41,946 bases of DNA, taken from NCBI GenBank assembly GCA_965652545.1, contig CBFGWV010000017.1, positions 1 through 41,946 on the forward strand. The letters run 5' to 3'. The translations under genes were made by a program, and so were the position numbers. The notes under the pieces are model-generated. The model saw only the letters and a list, made by a program, of their open reading frames with translations, was not told the DNA's origin and searched no databases. Shown here one piece after another: positions 16,599 to 24,506 of this stretch; within the stretch, counting starts at the first letter, position 1; every line of letters starts with the position of its first letter. Source of the stretch: CBFGWV01 sp965652545. GTDB lineage: Bacteria; Pseudomonadota; Gammaproteobacteria; Competibacterales; Competibacteraceae.

Positions 16599-16623
16599 GA
16601 GCCTCAAGCCAGACAGGCTCCTA
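16596..16623. terminator. Hairpin carrying both convergent stop codons
   Basis: TAGGAGCCT (16596-16604) pairs perfectly with AGGCTCCTA (16615-16623) across a 10-nt loop. The first three bases are the gpsA stop and the last three are the znuC stop on the other strand. No T-run follows on either side, so termination strength is doubtful. Confidence 0.5.
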
Positions 16624-17358
16624 GTCTTCGACCACTTCCCCATGCAGGTCGTGATGGTGGTCGTGCTTGTGCTGATAAACCGCCAGATGCGGGGCCGCGT
16701 CGCGCCCGAACAAGCTCAGGTAGTGCGGGTCACGAATGACGGCCTCTGGCGTACCCGAGCAGCACAAATGGCGATTGAGGCACAAAACACGGTCTGTCGC
16801 GGCCATGACCAGATGCAGGTCGTGCGAGACCATCAACACGCCACAACCGCGGCGCTGGCGCAGGTCGGCAATCAGGCGATAAAGCTCGGCTTGGCCGCTG
16901 ATGTCCACGGCCTGGACCGGCTCGTCCAGAACCAGAAGATCAGGCGATCGCAACAGTGCGCGTGCAAGCAGGACGCGTTGGAACTCCCCGCCGGATATCC
17001 GGCTGAGGCTGTGCTCGGCAAGGTGTCCGGCGCCGACCTCATCCAGCACAGACGCGACATCCCCACCCCGCCCCGCCGCAAGGGCCACGAATCGGCGGAC
17101 AGTCAAGGGAAGGGTTTCGTCCACATGCAACCGCTGTGGCATGTAACCGATGCGCACGCCGGGGGGGCGAACGATGCGGCCGGCATCCGGCCGCAACAGA
17201 TCCAGCAGTACGCGGATCAGTGTCGATTTGCCGGCCCCATTCGGTCCGACGACGGTGACCACCTCGCCCCGGTGCACGGTCAAAGAGACCGATTGCAACA
17301 CCGGCTGGCCGCCGAGCGAGAGCGAGACATCTTCGGCAGCGATCAATGTGTCGCTCAA
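16621..17358 (-). CDS. znuC: Zinc ABC transporter ATP-binding protein ZnuC
   Basis: ATPase of a high-affinity zinc importer, about 245 residues. Walker A is GPNGAGKST, the signature is ISGGEFQRVLLARALL, Walker B is LLVLDEPVQAVD, and the switch His is in MVSHDLHLVM. The His-rich tail HKHDHHHDLHGE fits a zinc transporter. I chose TTG at 17358: it overlaps the zur stop as TTGA and has GGGAG eight bases upstream. A TTG at 17385 and a GTG at 17367 are in-frame alternatives without a good ribosome site. The gene is paired with zur, but znuB and znuA are absent here; the downstream neighbour is convergent gpsA. Confidence 0.92.
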   Translation of the reverse strand: MSDTLIAAEDVSLSLGGQPVLQSVSLTVHRGEVVTVVGPNGAGKSTLIRVLLDLLRPDAGRIVRPPGVRIGYMPQRLHVDETLPLTVRRFVALAAGRGGDVASVLDEVGAGHLAEHSLSRISGGEFQRVLLARALLRSPDLLVLDEPVQAVDISGQAELYRLIADLRQRRGCGVLMVSHDLHLVMAATDRVLCLNRHLCCSGTPEAVIRDPHYLSLFGRDAAPHLAVYQHKHDHHHDLHGEVVED

Positions 17359-17840
17359 GCGGGGCACTCCCGGCACTGGGCGCAAAGGCCCAGCACCTCG
17401 ACGATCTGACTGGTCACTTCAAACCCGCGCGCAGCGGCTTCACTGCGGATGGTCTGGTCGGTCTCCCGGCTGTCGAGCTCGCTGACCCGGCCACAACCCC
17501 GGCAAATGAGAAACTGGCCGCTATGGCGGTGCTCTGGATGGGCACAACCGAGGTAAACGTTCAGTGAGGCCAGCCGATGCACAAGGCCGTGCTCGAGCAG
17601 GAAATCCAGGGCGCGATACACCGTGGGTGGGGCATTGCCTCTACCCTCGTCACGCAAGCGGTCGAGAATCGCGTAGGCCCCGAGTGGAGTCTCGCTGCCG
17701 AGGATGATCTCGAGCACCCGCTGGCGCAGCGCGGTAAGCCGGCCACCCTGGCGGGCGCATACCCGCTGCGCAGCCGCAAGGGCGACATCGATGGTGGCGG
17801 TGCTCACCGCGTGGGGCGGGAGATCGTCGGTAGGACTCAT
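17355..17840 (-). CDS. zur: Zinc uptake regulator Zur (Fur family)
   Basis: Zinc-responsive repressor of 161 residues. The N-terminal winged helix includes LTALRQRVLEIILGSETPLGAYAILDRL and APPTVYRALDFLLEHGLVHRL. The regulatory metal site is in GCAHPEHRHSGQFLIC, and structural CxxC pairs appear as CRGC and CAQC. The HPEHRHSGQFLIC pattern and the linked znuC favour Zur over Fur. The start is divergent from dksA. A CATAAT -10-like hexamer lies only about 17 bases before the start, so the leader would be very short. No clear palindromic Zur box was recognised. Confidence 0.92.
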   Translation of the reverse strand: MSPTDDLPPHAVSTATIDVALAAAQRVCARQGGRLTALRQRVLEIILGSETPLGAYAILDRLRDEGRGNAPPTVYRALDFLLEHGLVHRLASLNVYLGCAHPEHRHSGQFLICRGCGRVSELDSRETDQTIRSEAAARGFEVTSQIVEVLGLCAQCRECPA

Positions 17841-17903
17841 GACGCTATTATGACCCTATGAACGCGGAATGCGTGAGCCTGGACAGCCGGTTTGAATCAG
17901 CTC

Positions 17904-17932
17904 TTTTCAGCAGCCGAGATTTGTGCTTTTAT
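17904..17932 (+). promoter_or_regulatory. Possible dksA promoter
   Basis: TTTTCA (17904-17909) and TTTTAT (17927-17932) are each 4 of 6 matches to the sigma-70 hexamers at ideal 17-nt spacing. Transcription from here would begin just before a terminator-like hairpin at 17947. Confidence 0.3.
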
Positions 17933-17946
17933 GCGCGACGCTTAGT

Positions 17947-17976
17947 GGCCCGACCGTGATTTCCGGGCCTGTTTTT
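17947..17976 (+). terminator. Terminator-like hairpin in the dksA leader
   Basis: GGCCCG (17947-17952) pairs with CGGGCC (17964-17969) across an 11-nt loop, followed by TG and five T (17972-17976). It ends 21 bases before the dksA ATG. It could be an attenuator or could stop transcription entering from upstream; zur on the other side is divergent, so no obvious upstream transcript needs stopping. Confidence 0.55.
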
Positions 17977-17997
17977 CCCGCCGCGGAGAAAGATTGC

Positions 17998-18420
17998 ATG
18001 GCGAACGACACGTTTCGGGACTTCAAGCCGTACGAGGCGGCGCCAAACGAGGAGTACATGAACGACAAGCAGAAGGCCCATTTCGCGGGCATTCTGCAAG
18101 CGTGGCGCGACCAGTTGCTCGAAGAGAGCGAGCGCACTGTCCATCATATGCAGGATGAGCACCTCAACCTGCCGGACCCCAATGACCGCGCCAGTCAGGA
18201 AGAAGAGTTCTCAATCGAGCTGCGCAACCGTGATCGCGAACGCAAGCTGCTGCGCAAGATCGAAAAAACATTGAAGCGCATTGATGCCGACGACTACGGC
18301 TATTGCGATTCATGCGGGGTGGAGATCGGTATCCGCCGGCTTGAGGCACGCCCCACTGCCGAGCTGTGTGTGGACTGCAAACAGCTTGAAGAGCAGAAAG
18401 AGAAAACCTGGGCCGCCTGA
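17998..18420 (+). CDS. dksA: RNA polymerase-binding transcription factor DksA
   Basis: Secondary-channel RNA polymerase factor of 140 residues that works with ppGpp to reduce rRNA promoters and activate amino acid genes. The coiled-coil tip residues are conserved (LPDPNDRA, Asp60, Asp63, Ala65). The zinc finger has all four cysteines (Cys103, 106, 124, 127), so this is the canonical zinc-containing DksA and not the Zur-controlled cysteine-poor paralogue, despite the adjacent zur gene. The N-terminal tail is shorter than in E. coli (151 residues). The ATG giving MANDTF was chosen by alignment; GGAGAAAG precedes it. gluQ, often downstream, is absent. Confidence 0.96.
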   Translation: MANDTFRDFKPYEAAPNEEYMNDKQKAHFAGILQAWRDQLLEESERTVHHMQDEHLNLPDPNDRASQEEEFSIELRNRDRERKLLRKIEKTLKRIDADDYGYCDSCGVEIGIRRLEARPTAELCVDCKQLEEQKEKTWAA

Positions 18421-18493
18421 CCCGGTCAGCCTGTCCGACAGCCTCCTAGGGGTGGCGCAATAATCCACGTTCCTTGCGTGGTGCCATCAATGG

Positions 18494-18629
18494 CCGCAGG
18501 CACTCGAACCCGCCTGCGGACGATCCGGTAGCTCGTGTTCCGACGCGCGGTAAATACGTCCATGTACGCTCGACGGCAGCATCCATGCTGCCGACGGTCG
18601 GCCCACGAGCTACCGGATCGTCCACAGGC
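18494..18629. repeat. Palindromic intergenic element, 26-bp inverted ends
   Basis: Arms at 18512-18537 and 18604-18629 are inverted copies matching at 25 of 26 positions (outer GCCTG, inner GCTCGTG). Between them lies a second hairpin, CGGCAGCAT (18574-18582) / ATGCTGCCG (18585-18593), and the stretch GTAAATACGTCCATGTACGC. The left arm can alternatively pair upstream, CCGCAGGC (18494-18501) with GCCTGCGG (18512-18519). No ORF is carried and I saw no target-site duplication. The TAAATAC-TCCATGTACGCTCGACGG type of core resembles, from memory, dispersed repeats of other gammaproteobacteria. It occupies most of the 258-bp gap between dksA and ptsP. Confidence 0.75.
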
Positions 18630-18678
18630 TCACAGCGGCAGCGGCCCGAGGCGGAGAGCGCGCGTCGCTGGGGGCCCG

Positions 18679-20943
18679 TCAATGAATCAGGCTCTTCAGC
18701 CCATGCGTCTCCAGCATGCTGTCGACCAGCGCGCGGACCTGGGCCGTCGTTTCCGATGCCCATATTCTCTCCAGCGTCTCGCACGCATCGGACTTGGGCA
18801 CCGTACGAATGGCCCATTTCACTTTGAGCAGGTTACCCAGGCTCATGCTCAGGCGATCGACCCCCATGGCCAGAAGCAGTAGCGCTGCGCCCGGGTCACC
18901 GGCCATTTCGCCGCAAACCGAGATCTCCCGGCCCGCGGCGTGCGTACCGTCGACAACCTGGCGCAATGCACGCAGGACGGCAGGGTGCAGGCTGTCGTAG
19001 AGCTTGGCGACGCGCTCGTTGTTGCGATCGACGGCGAGCATGTACTGGGTCAGGTCGTTGCTGCCGACCGATACGAAATCCACCCGCCGCGCAAGAATGT
19101 CGATCTGATAAACCGCCGCCGGCACCTCGACCATGACGCCGACTCTCGGCGCGGGCACATCCATACCATCTTCGCGCAATTCCTCGCGCACGTGGGCGAG
19201 CGTATCCAACGCCTCATCGAGCTCTTCGACGCTGGTGATCATCGGAAACAGCAGCGACAGGTTCTCCGCCCCGACACCGGCGCGCAGCATCGCGCGCAAC
19301 TGTGTCTTGAAGATGTCGGGCTGATCCAAGCTGATTCGAATACCACGCCAACCCAAAAACGGGTTGTCTTCCTGAATCGGGAAGTACGGCAAGGGCTTGT
19401 CGCCGCCGATGTCCAGCGTCCGCAAAATCACCGGTTGAGGCGCCATGGCGTTGAGAACGTCACGGTAGATGGCCACCTGCTCGTCTTCGGCGGGAAAGCG
19501 ATCACGCAGGAAGAAGTGCATCTCGGAGCGATACAGCCCGACGCCCTCAGCGCCGCTATCGTGCGCTGCGGCGATGTCGGCGAACAACCCGGTGTTGGCC
19601 ATGAGCGCCATCCGGTGACCGTCGGGGGTGATCGCCGGCTGATGCTTGAGCTCCTGCAAGCCCAGAGAGAGTTCGGCTTCTTCACGAATCAGCCGCAGGT
19701 ACTCATCACGGATCGCAGCGCCGGGCTGGACACACACGCGCCCGACATAGCCATCAACGACCATTTCGCGCCCGTGCAGCCGCCCGAGCGCCGTGTTGTT
19801 GACGCCGAACACGGCCGGCACCCCCAATCCGCGAGCAAGCAGAGCAACGTGCGATGCCCCGGTCCCGCGCACCGAAACCAAGCCGACCACACGCTCCAGC
19901 GGGGCTTCGACCAACTGGGAGACGCTGATCTCCTCACCCACCAGAACGGTTTGCTCGGGATACTCGGCCGGCGCGGCGGTGAACTCGCCATCCACCAGAA
20001 GCCGCTTGAGCAAGCGCCGGCCAAGGTCGCGAATGTCCGCCGCCCGACCTTGCAGATAGGGATCGTCCATCTCCTCGAAGACATTGGCGTACTCGCGCAC
20101 GGTATCGCGCAAGGCCGCTGGCGCCCAGGCGCCGTTGCGGATACGGTCGACGGAGCCCTGCACCAGACTGTCGCTCGAAAGCAGCAGGCCATAGGCGTCG
20201 AACAAGGCCTGGTCACCCGCCGATAGAATGCGTCCCAGGCGGGAGCCCAAATCCTTCAGGGTCTTGAGCTCATCCGTGACGGCTTGGCGGAATCGAGCGC
20301 ATTCGGCATCGATGTCGAGCACATTTCGATCGGGTACCGAGTCGAGATCGGCTTCGGGGAACAACACCACCGCGCGTCCCATCCCCAGCCCTTTGGCACA
20401 GGAGACGCCCTCGAGAAACACCGGGCCGAGCATGCGGTCCGCATCCAGGCGATCCAGGCTCTGGCGTATTTCGGCCAGGGTGATAGAGCTGGCCAATTGC
20501 GCCGCGAGCGTGACCAGGAACGACTCTTCATCCTCGGTGTAGCGTCGCGTCTGACGCTGCTGCACCACGAGGACCCCCAGACTGCGACGGCGTCGCAGTA
20601 CCGGAACACCCAGGAAACCGTGAAACGGCGCCTCTCCGGTGGCGGCGATGAAGCGAAAGCTGGGATGCTCCGGCGCATTCTCCACATTGACGGCTTCGGC
20701 GCGGCTGGCGACCAGGCCGACAAGCCCCTCGCCGACTTTCAGCCGCACCCGCCCAACGGCGCCCGGCCGCAGACCGTCCGTCGCCATGAGGACGTGCTCG
20801 GAGAGCGTGTGATCGGTGAGATATACCGAGCAGACGTCGGCCGCCATAACTGCCTTGACACGGCTGACGATGACATTGAGCGCCTCGTCCAGATCGTGGG
20901 CGGCATTGACTTCCTGGACGATGCGCCGCAGCGAATCCAGCAT
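18679..20943 (-). CDS. ptsP: Phosphoenolpyruvate phosphotransferase PtsP (EI-Ntr)
   Basis: First enzyme of the nitrogen phosphotransferase system, 754 residues, phosphorylating NPr from PEP in the cytoplasm. An N-terminal GAF domain (about 15-155, includes VCSVYLTDHT and FHGFLGVPVLRRRRSLGVLVVQQ) is followed by the EI N-terminal region, the swivelling domain with the phospho-His in GTGASHVALLARGLGVPAV, and the PEP-binding barrel (GLYRSEMHF, LRTLDIGGDKPLPYF, VGSNDLTQYMLAVDRNN, CGEMAGDP). GAF domains in this family bind glutamine or alpha-ketoglutarate. The start MLDSLRRIV has a strong AGGAGGGGG site. It lies downstream of rppH on the same strand. Confidence 0.96.
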   Translation of the reverse strand: MLDSLRRIVQEVNAAHDLDEALNVIVSRVKAVMAADVCSVYLTDHTLSEHVLMATDGLRPGAVGRVRLKVGEGLVGLVASRAEAVNVENAPEHPSFRFIAATGEAPFHGFLGVPVLRRRRSLGVLVVQQRQTRRYTEDEESFLVTLAAQLASSITLAEIRQSLDRLDADRMLGPVFLEGVSCAKGLGMGRAVVLFPEADLDSVPDRNVLDIDAECARFRQAVTDELKTLKDLGSRLGRILSAGDQALFDAYGLLLSSDSLVQGSVDRIRNGAWAPAALRDTVREYANVFEEMDDPYLQGRAADIRDLGRRLLKRLLVDGEFTAAPAEYPEQTVLVGEEISVSQLVEAPLERVVGLVSVRGTGASHVALLARGLGVPAVFGVNNTALGRLHGREMVVDGYVGRVCVQPGAAIRDEYLRLIREEAELSLGLQELKHQPAITPDGHRMALMANTGLFADIAAAHDSGAEGVGLYRSEMHFFLRDRFPAEDEQVAIYRDVLNAMAPQPVILRTLDIGGDKPLPYFPIQEDNPFLGWRGIRISLDQPDIFKTQLRAMLRAGVGAENLSLLFPMITSVEELDEALDTLAHVREELREDGMDVPAPRVGVMVEVPAAVYQIDILARRVDFVSVGSNDLTQYMLAVDRNNERVAKLYDSLHPAVLRALRQVVDGTHAAGREISVCGEMAGDPGAALLLLAMGVDRLSMSLGNLLKVKWAIRTVPKSDACETLERIWASETTAQVRALVDSMLETHGLKSLIH

Positions 20944-21057
20944 GAACCCCCTCCTGAAACGGAACGAATCGGCATGATGCGCCGCACCGGCGTCAGCCGG
21001 TCGGCCGTTCAGCGGTGTTTTAGCAAAGGCCGCGCCAAGTTCGCTACGCACATGAAC

Positions 21058-21088
21058 CCATCCCGCACGGAATCGGCCTGCGGGATGG
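21058..21088 (-). other. Hairpin between rppH and ptsP
   Basis: CCATCCCGCA (21058-21067) pairs perfectly with TGCGGGATGG (21079-21088) across an 11-nt loop. Both flanking genes read on the minus strand, where no T-run follows, so this is more likely a processing or stabilising structure than a full terminator. A smaller stem ACCGGC/GCCGGT (20986-21001) lies nearer ptsP. Confidence 0.45.
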
Positions 21089-21121
21089 CTTTCTCATGCG
21101 CACATCCGGGTGTGCAGGGGA

Positions 21122-21715
21122 TCAGGGAAGGCTTACGCCTACGGCCACGATCCGCTGCCGCCCCTCGTCGCGTTGACCGCTGCTCTGACGGCGGCGGCGG
21201 CGCGGCGGGAGGGCCGGAATGTCGTCGGGCTCAAACAGCAACGGCGCCAATTCGGACAATGCCTGGTAATACACACTTCGCTTGAATGGCACCACGGCGC
21301 GCAATGGATACCAGTAGTCTACCCAACGCCAATGGTCGAACTCCGGCTCTTCGGTCAGATCGAATCGTACTGCGCTTTCCATGCCGGTCATGCGCAGCAT
21401 GAACCAGATCTGTTTCTGACCGATGCAGGTCGGCCGGCTGTTCTGCCGAATCAAGCGCCGGGGCAGGCGGTAGCGCAACCAGCCCCGGGTGCATCCGAGG
21501 ATATCGACATCGCGGGGCTGCAGCCCCACCTCCTCGCCCAGTTCGCGGTACATGGCTTCTTCAGGTGATTCGTCGAAGCGGATACCGCCCTGGGGAAACT
21601 GCCAGGATCGTTGCCCGATGCGCCGCGCCCAAAGCAACTGCCCATGGGCGTTGCAAAGGATGATGCCGACGTTTGCTCGATAACCTTGGGAATCGATCAC
21701 GTTGGACTCGGACAT
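21122..21715 (-). CDS. rppH: RNA pyrophosphohydrolase RppH
   Basis: Nudix hydrolase of 197 residues that removes pyrophosphate from the 5' end of mRNAs, triggering RNase E decay. The complete Nudix box runs from Gly43 to Leu65 (GGIRFDE, then RELGEEVGL). Family sequences QRSWQFPQGGI, TRGWLRYRLPRRLIR, CIGQKQIWFMLRM and FDHWRWVDYWYPL are conserved. The C-terminal tail is longer than E. coli's and basic (PPRRRRRQSSGQRDEGRQR). A GTG at codon 6 is a possible alternative start, as E. coli RppH begins near there. It lies upstream of ptsP, an arrangement shared with E. coli and Pseudomonas, and is divergent from the HAD phosphatase. Confidence 0.96.
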   Translation of the reverse strand: MSESNVIDSQGYRANVGIILCNAHGQLLWARRIGQRSWQFPQGGIRFDESPEEAMYRELGEEVGLQPRDVDILGCTRGWLRYRLPRRLIRQNSRPTCIGQKQIWFMLRMTGMESAVRFDLTEEPEFDHWRWVDYWYPLRAVVPFKRSVYYQALSELAPLLFEPDDIPALPPRRRRRQSSGQRDEGRQRIVAVGVSLP

Positions 21716-21830
21716 CAGTCTTACTTAACACGTTGCAAGCATTGTTCCATACAATCGCAGGCGGCGCCACGACACGGTAATCGTGACGTCACACGCCACC
21801 CACCCCCATCTGCAAGACTGGAAACTGCCC

Positions 21831-22484
21831 ATGGCACTGGCGATTTTTGACCTTGACGACACCTTGCTCGACGGCGATTCCAACGAGTTATGGGGGCAAT
21901 GCCTGGCGGACTTGGGTGTGATCGACGCCGAACACTTTGCCACTGCGGCCCATCGCTACATGGGCGACTACCGGGCCGGGCGACTTGATATTCGCGACTA
22001 CAATCGCTTCATGCTCGCGCCGTTGGTCGGACGCGATGCCGATACCCTGGCCGGCTGGCGGGCACGCTTCGTGGAAACCTACGCCGCACCGCGGATTCTG
22101 CCGGCGGCAAGGGAGCTGGTCGCCAGGCACCAGCGTGCGGGCGATGCGCTTTTGATCATCACCGCTACGATTCGCCCCATTGCGGAGCCGATTGCACAGT
22201 GGCTGGGCATCAGCGAGATCCTGGCCTGCGAGGCGCAGTCCGACGAGTGCGGCTACACCGGTGAGCCGACGGGTCACCCGAGCTTCAGGGAGGGCAAACT
22301 CACCCGTCTGACCCAATGGCTTGAGGGGCGCGAGCATGAGCTGGCGACGGCGACGTTCTATTCAGACTCGCACAACGACCTGCCGCTGCTCAAAGCGGTC
22401 GGCAACCCGGTCGCGGTCAACCCCGACGATGCGCTGGCCGCCCACGCGCGACGCGCGGGCTGGCCGATACTGCAGCTGAGATAG
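21831..22484 (+). CDS. HAD-superfamily IB phosphatase (SerB-like)
   Basis: Putative phosphomonoesterase of 217 residues. Motif I is FDLDDTLLDGD with the nucleophile Asp, motif II is LLIITAT, and motif IV is YSDSHNDLPLL. The cap region and conserved FREGKLTRLTQWL fit the subfamily IB group related to phosphoserine phosphatase and HisN-type histidinol phosphatases. The substrate cannot be assigned. The ATG giving MALAIFD was chosen because it places motif I at the N-terminus; an upstream in-frame start adds 16 unrelated residues. The gene is divergent from rppH and ends 7 bp from convergent ssb. Confidence 0.88.
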   Translation: MALAIFDLDDTLLDGDSNELWGQCLADLGVIDAEHFATAAHRYMGDYRAGRLDIRDYNRFMLAPLVGRDADTLAGWRARFVETYAAPRILPAARELVARHQRAGDALLIITATIRPIAEPIAQWLGISEILACEAQSDECGYTGEPTGHPSFREGKLTRLTQWLEGREHELATATFYSDSHNDLPLLKAVGNPVAVNPDDALAAHARRAGWPILQLR

Positions 22485-22491
22485 CCTGACT

Positions 22492-22980
22492 TTAGAACGG
22501 AATGTCGTCGTCGAAGTCTTGATCGAACTCCGGCGGCCCGTCATTGCGCGGCGGTGCATCCTGCCCACCGCTGCGACCTCCGCCACCGGCACCGCCACGG
22601 GATGGGCTGCCACCGCGATCGCCGAAATCGGCCGTGCCTCCGGTACGGCCATCCAGCATCTGCATCTCGTTGGCGATGATCTCGGTGGTGTAGCGGTCCT
22701 GCCCGTTCTTGTCCTGCCACTTACGGGTCTGGAGCCGGCCCTCGATATAGACCTTCGACCCCTTGCGCAGGTACTCCTTGGCAATTTCGGCCAGGCGCGA
22801 GAAGAAGACGACGCTATGCCATTCGGTACGCTCTTGGGTGTCGCCCGATTGGCGGTCCTTCCAGGCCTCGGAGGTTGCGATGGTGACATTGGCCACCGCC
22901 GAGCCACCTGCCGTGTACCGGACTTCCGGATCCTTCCCCAGATTGCCGATGAGAATGACCTTGTTTACGCCTCTGGCCAT
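22492..22980 (-). CDS. ssb: Single-stranded DNA-binding protein
   Basis: Homotetrameric SSB of 162 residues that coats single-stranded DNA in replication, repair and recombination. The OB fold covers about residues 1-110 (GVNKVILIGNLGKDPEVRYT, then ATSEAWKDRQSG, WHSVVFF and YIEGRLQTRKWQD). A Gly/Ser-rich linker (GGSPSRGGAGGGGRSGG) leads to the acidic tip DDDIPF that recruits partner proteins. It lies 51 bp downstream of the MFS transporter on the same strand. uvrA is divergent beyond the transporter, the familiar uvrA-ssb neighbourhood with one gene inserted. Confidence 0.97.
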   Translation of the reverse strand: MARGVNKVILIGNLGKDPEVRYTAGGSAVANVTIATSEAWKDRQSGDTQERTEWHSVVFFSRLAEIAKEYLRKGSKVYIEGRLQTRKWQDKNGQDRYTTEIIANEMQMLDGRTGGTADFGDRGGSPSRGGAGGGGRSGGQDAPPRNDGPPEFDQDFDDDIPF

Positions 22981-23031
22981 GGTGTTCGTCCTCGCTTGAC
23001 GTCTTGTGTTTTAAAAACTGGATCCACGGCT

Positions 23032-24417
23032 TCAGGCCGCCGTGAGGCCCGCTGTGGACACCTCGCGCAATGCCCGCACATCCAGCCGCTGCCGATCCAC
23101 CGTTAGGTATGCCACGCCCTCATCGCCGATCACGGTCGCGTCCGTAACGCCCGGGACGGCCTTGAGACGGCGGGTAATCTCGGCGGGATTGTCGCGGCTA
23201 TCGCCGGTGAGATCCAGGCGGTATCGCGACAAAGACCCCGGATCGCCCAGCCCGAGCGCCGTCCACCACCAGATGAGCGTGATCACTGCCGCAATGATGA
23301 AAACGCCATGGGCACCGACCAGCCCCACTGCCAGTCCGCTACCGGCCGCGCCCACGAAGGCCCCGAAGAATTGACTGGTCGCATAAACGCCCATGGCCGC
23401 ACCGCGGGCGCCCGGTGGGCAACGGCGGGAGACCTGAGCGGGCATCATGGCCTCCAGCACATTGAAGCCGGTGAAGAACACCGCAACGACCACACCCAGT
23501 ACCCAGGCAATGGGTGGGGCGATACTGAAGGCCAAGAGTGCGGCGGCAAGCAGAGCGATGGCGCCCAGCATCAACGGACGCCAGTGTCCGCGCCGGTCCG
23601 CCATCATGACGGCCGGAAAAACAGCGGCCAGCGACACCAGCAGCGCAGGCAGGTAAACCCACCAGTGCAGCTCCTGCGCAAGGCCGGCGGCATCGCGCAA
23701 TATGCCGGGCAGAACGACAAATACGGCCGTCATGTTGGCGTGGAGGATGAGGACACCCAGATCCAGCCGTTGCAGGTCGCGCAAAGCGAGCACGTCGGCA
23801 AGCCGTCCGGGCAACGCCGCACCCATGGCCGGCGGTGAAGGTATGACGAACAGCACGAGCGCGATGCCGACCATGGCCAGCACCGCGCCGATCCAAAACA
23901 GGCCGCTGACGCCGACCACCGACTGCAGGAGTGGACCCAATGCGATGGCCAGCGTAAATGCCAAACCGATGCTGGCGCCGATGATGGCCATCACCTTGGT
24001 GCGCTGAGATTCGCGGGTGAGATCGGTCGCAAGGGCCAGCACGGCCGCCGCAATTGCACCGGCGCCTTGCAACGCCCGCCCCAGAACGACCAGGACGATG
24101 TGGTCGCTCACGGCGGCGATGGCGCTACCGATCGCAAACACCAGCAGGCCGCCGACGATGACGGGTTTGCGGCCGATGCGGTCTGACAACCAACCCAGCG
24201 GGATTTGCAGTCCCGCCTGTGTAAGTCCATAGATTCCGATGGCCAGCCCGATCAGCAACGGGGTGGCACCGTCCAATTCCGCGGCATACAAGGCAAGGAC
24301 CGGCAGCAGCAGGAACAACCCGAGCATGCGCGCGATGAACAAGGCGGCCAGGGCCAGGGCAGCGCGGCGCTCGCCCGAGGTCATGCCCGGCGCGTCGGCG
24401 GACGACGAGGACTGCAT
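23032..24417 (-). CDS. yajR: MFS transporter, YajR-like, with C-terminal YAM domain
   Basis: Inner-membrane transporter of 461 residues with 12 predicted helices. Motif A is GWLSDRIGRKP, and LGLFLLLPVLALY, IGIYGLTQAGLQIP, GRALQGAGAIAAAVLALATDLTRE match YajR. A soluble C-terminal ferredoxin-like domain (about 390-461, ITRRLKAVPGVTDATVIGDEGVAYL) corresponds to the YAM domain described for E. coli YajR. The substrate is unknown; drug efflux is a guess from the family. The ATG giving MQSSSSADAPGMTSGERRA was chosen because the 44-codon extension upstream would read through the divergent promoter region. Probably co-transcribed with ssb. Confidence 0.93.
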   Translation of the reverse strand: MQSSSSADAPGMTSGERRAALALAALFIARMLGLFLLLPVLALYAAELDGATPLLIGLAIGIYGLTQAGLQIPLGWLSDRIGRKPVIVGGLLVFAIGSAIAAVSDHIVLVVLGRALQGAGAIAAAVLALATDLTRESQRTKVMAIIGASIGLAFTLAIALGPLLQSVVGVSGLFWIGAVLAMVGIALVLFVIPSPPAMGAALPGRLADVLALRDLQRLDLGVLILHANMTAVFVVLPGILRDAAGLAQELHWWVYLPALLVSLAAVFPAVMMADRRGHWRPLMLGAIALLAAALLAFSIAPPIAWVLGVVVAVFFTGFNVLEAMMPAQVSRRCPPGARGAAMGVYATSQFFGAFVGAAGSGLAVGLVGAHGVFIIAAVITLIWWWTALGLGDPGSLSRYRLDLTGDSRDNPAEITRRLKAVPGVTDATVIGDEGVAYLTVDRQRLDVRALREVSTAGLTAA

Positions 24418-24452
24418 CAAACGGTGACCTATGCCCACTCGGAAGGACTTCG

Positions 24453-24506
24453 TATGATACCGGTTTTGCCTCTCCTGCGCGCCAACCGGGCGGCGCAGGA
24501 GAGGCA
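24453..24506 (+). promoter_or_regulatory. uvrA promoter element and 14-bp leader hairpin
   Basis: TATGAT (24453-24458) is a good -10 hexamer without a convincing -35. Just after it, TGCCTCTCCTGCGC (24467-24480) pairs perfectly with GCGCAGGAGAGGCA (24493-24506) across 12 nt. A transcript started from this -10 would begin almost exactly at the hairpin, which ends 15 bases before the uvrA ATG and just before its GGAG site. On the other strand the same DNA is upstream of the transporter gene. No LexA-type CTGT-N8-ACAG site was seen in this gap. Confidence 0.5.

Noticed and set aside
17355..18420. dksA next to zur as a Zur-controlled zinc-free DksA paralogue
   Set aside because: The protein has all four zinc cysteines and is the canonical form, and no Zur box was recognised between the genes.
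18421..18678. Integron attC site or CRISPR fragment in the palindromic gap
   Set aside because: No attC R-box/L-box layout, no integrase and no regularly spaced repeats; a dispersed palindromic repeat fits better.
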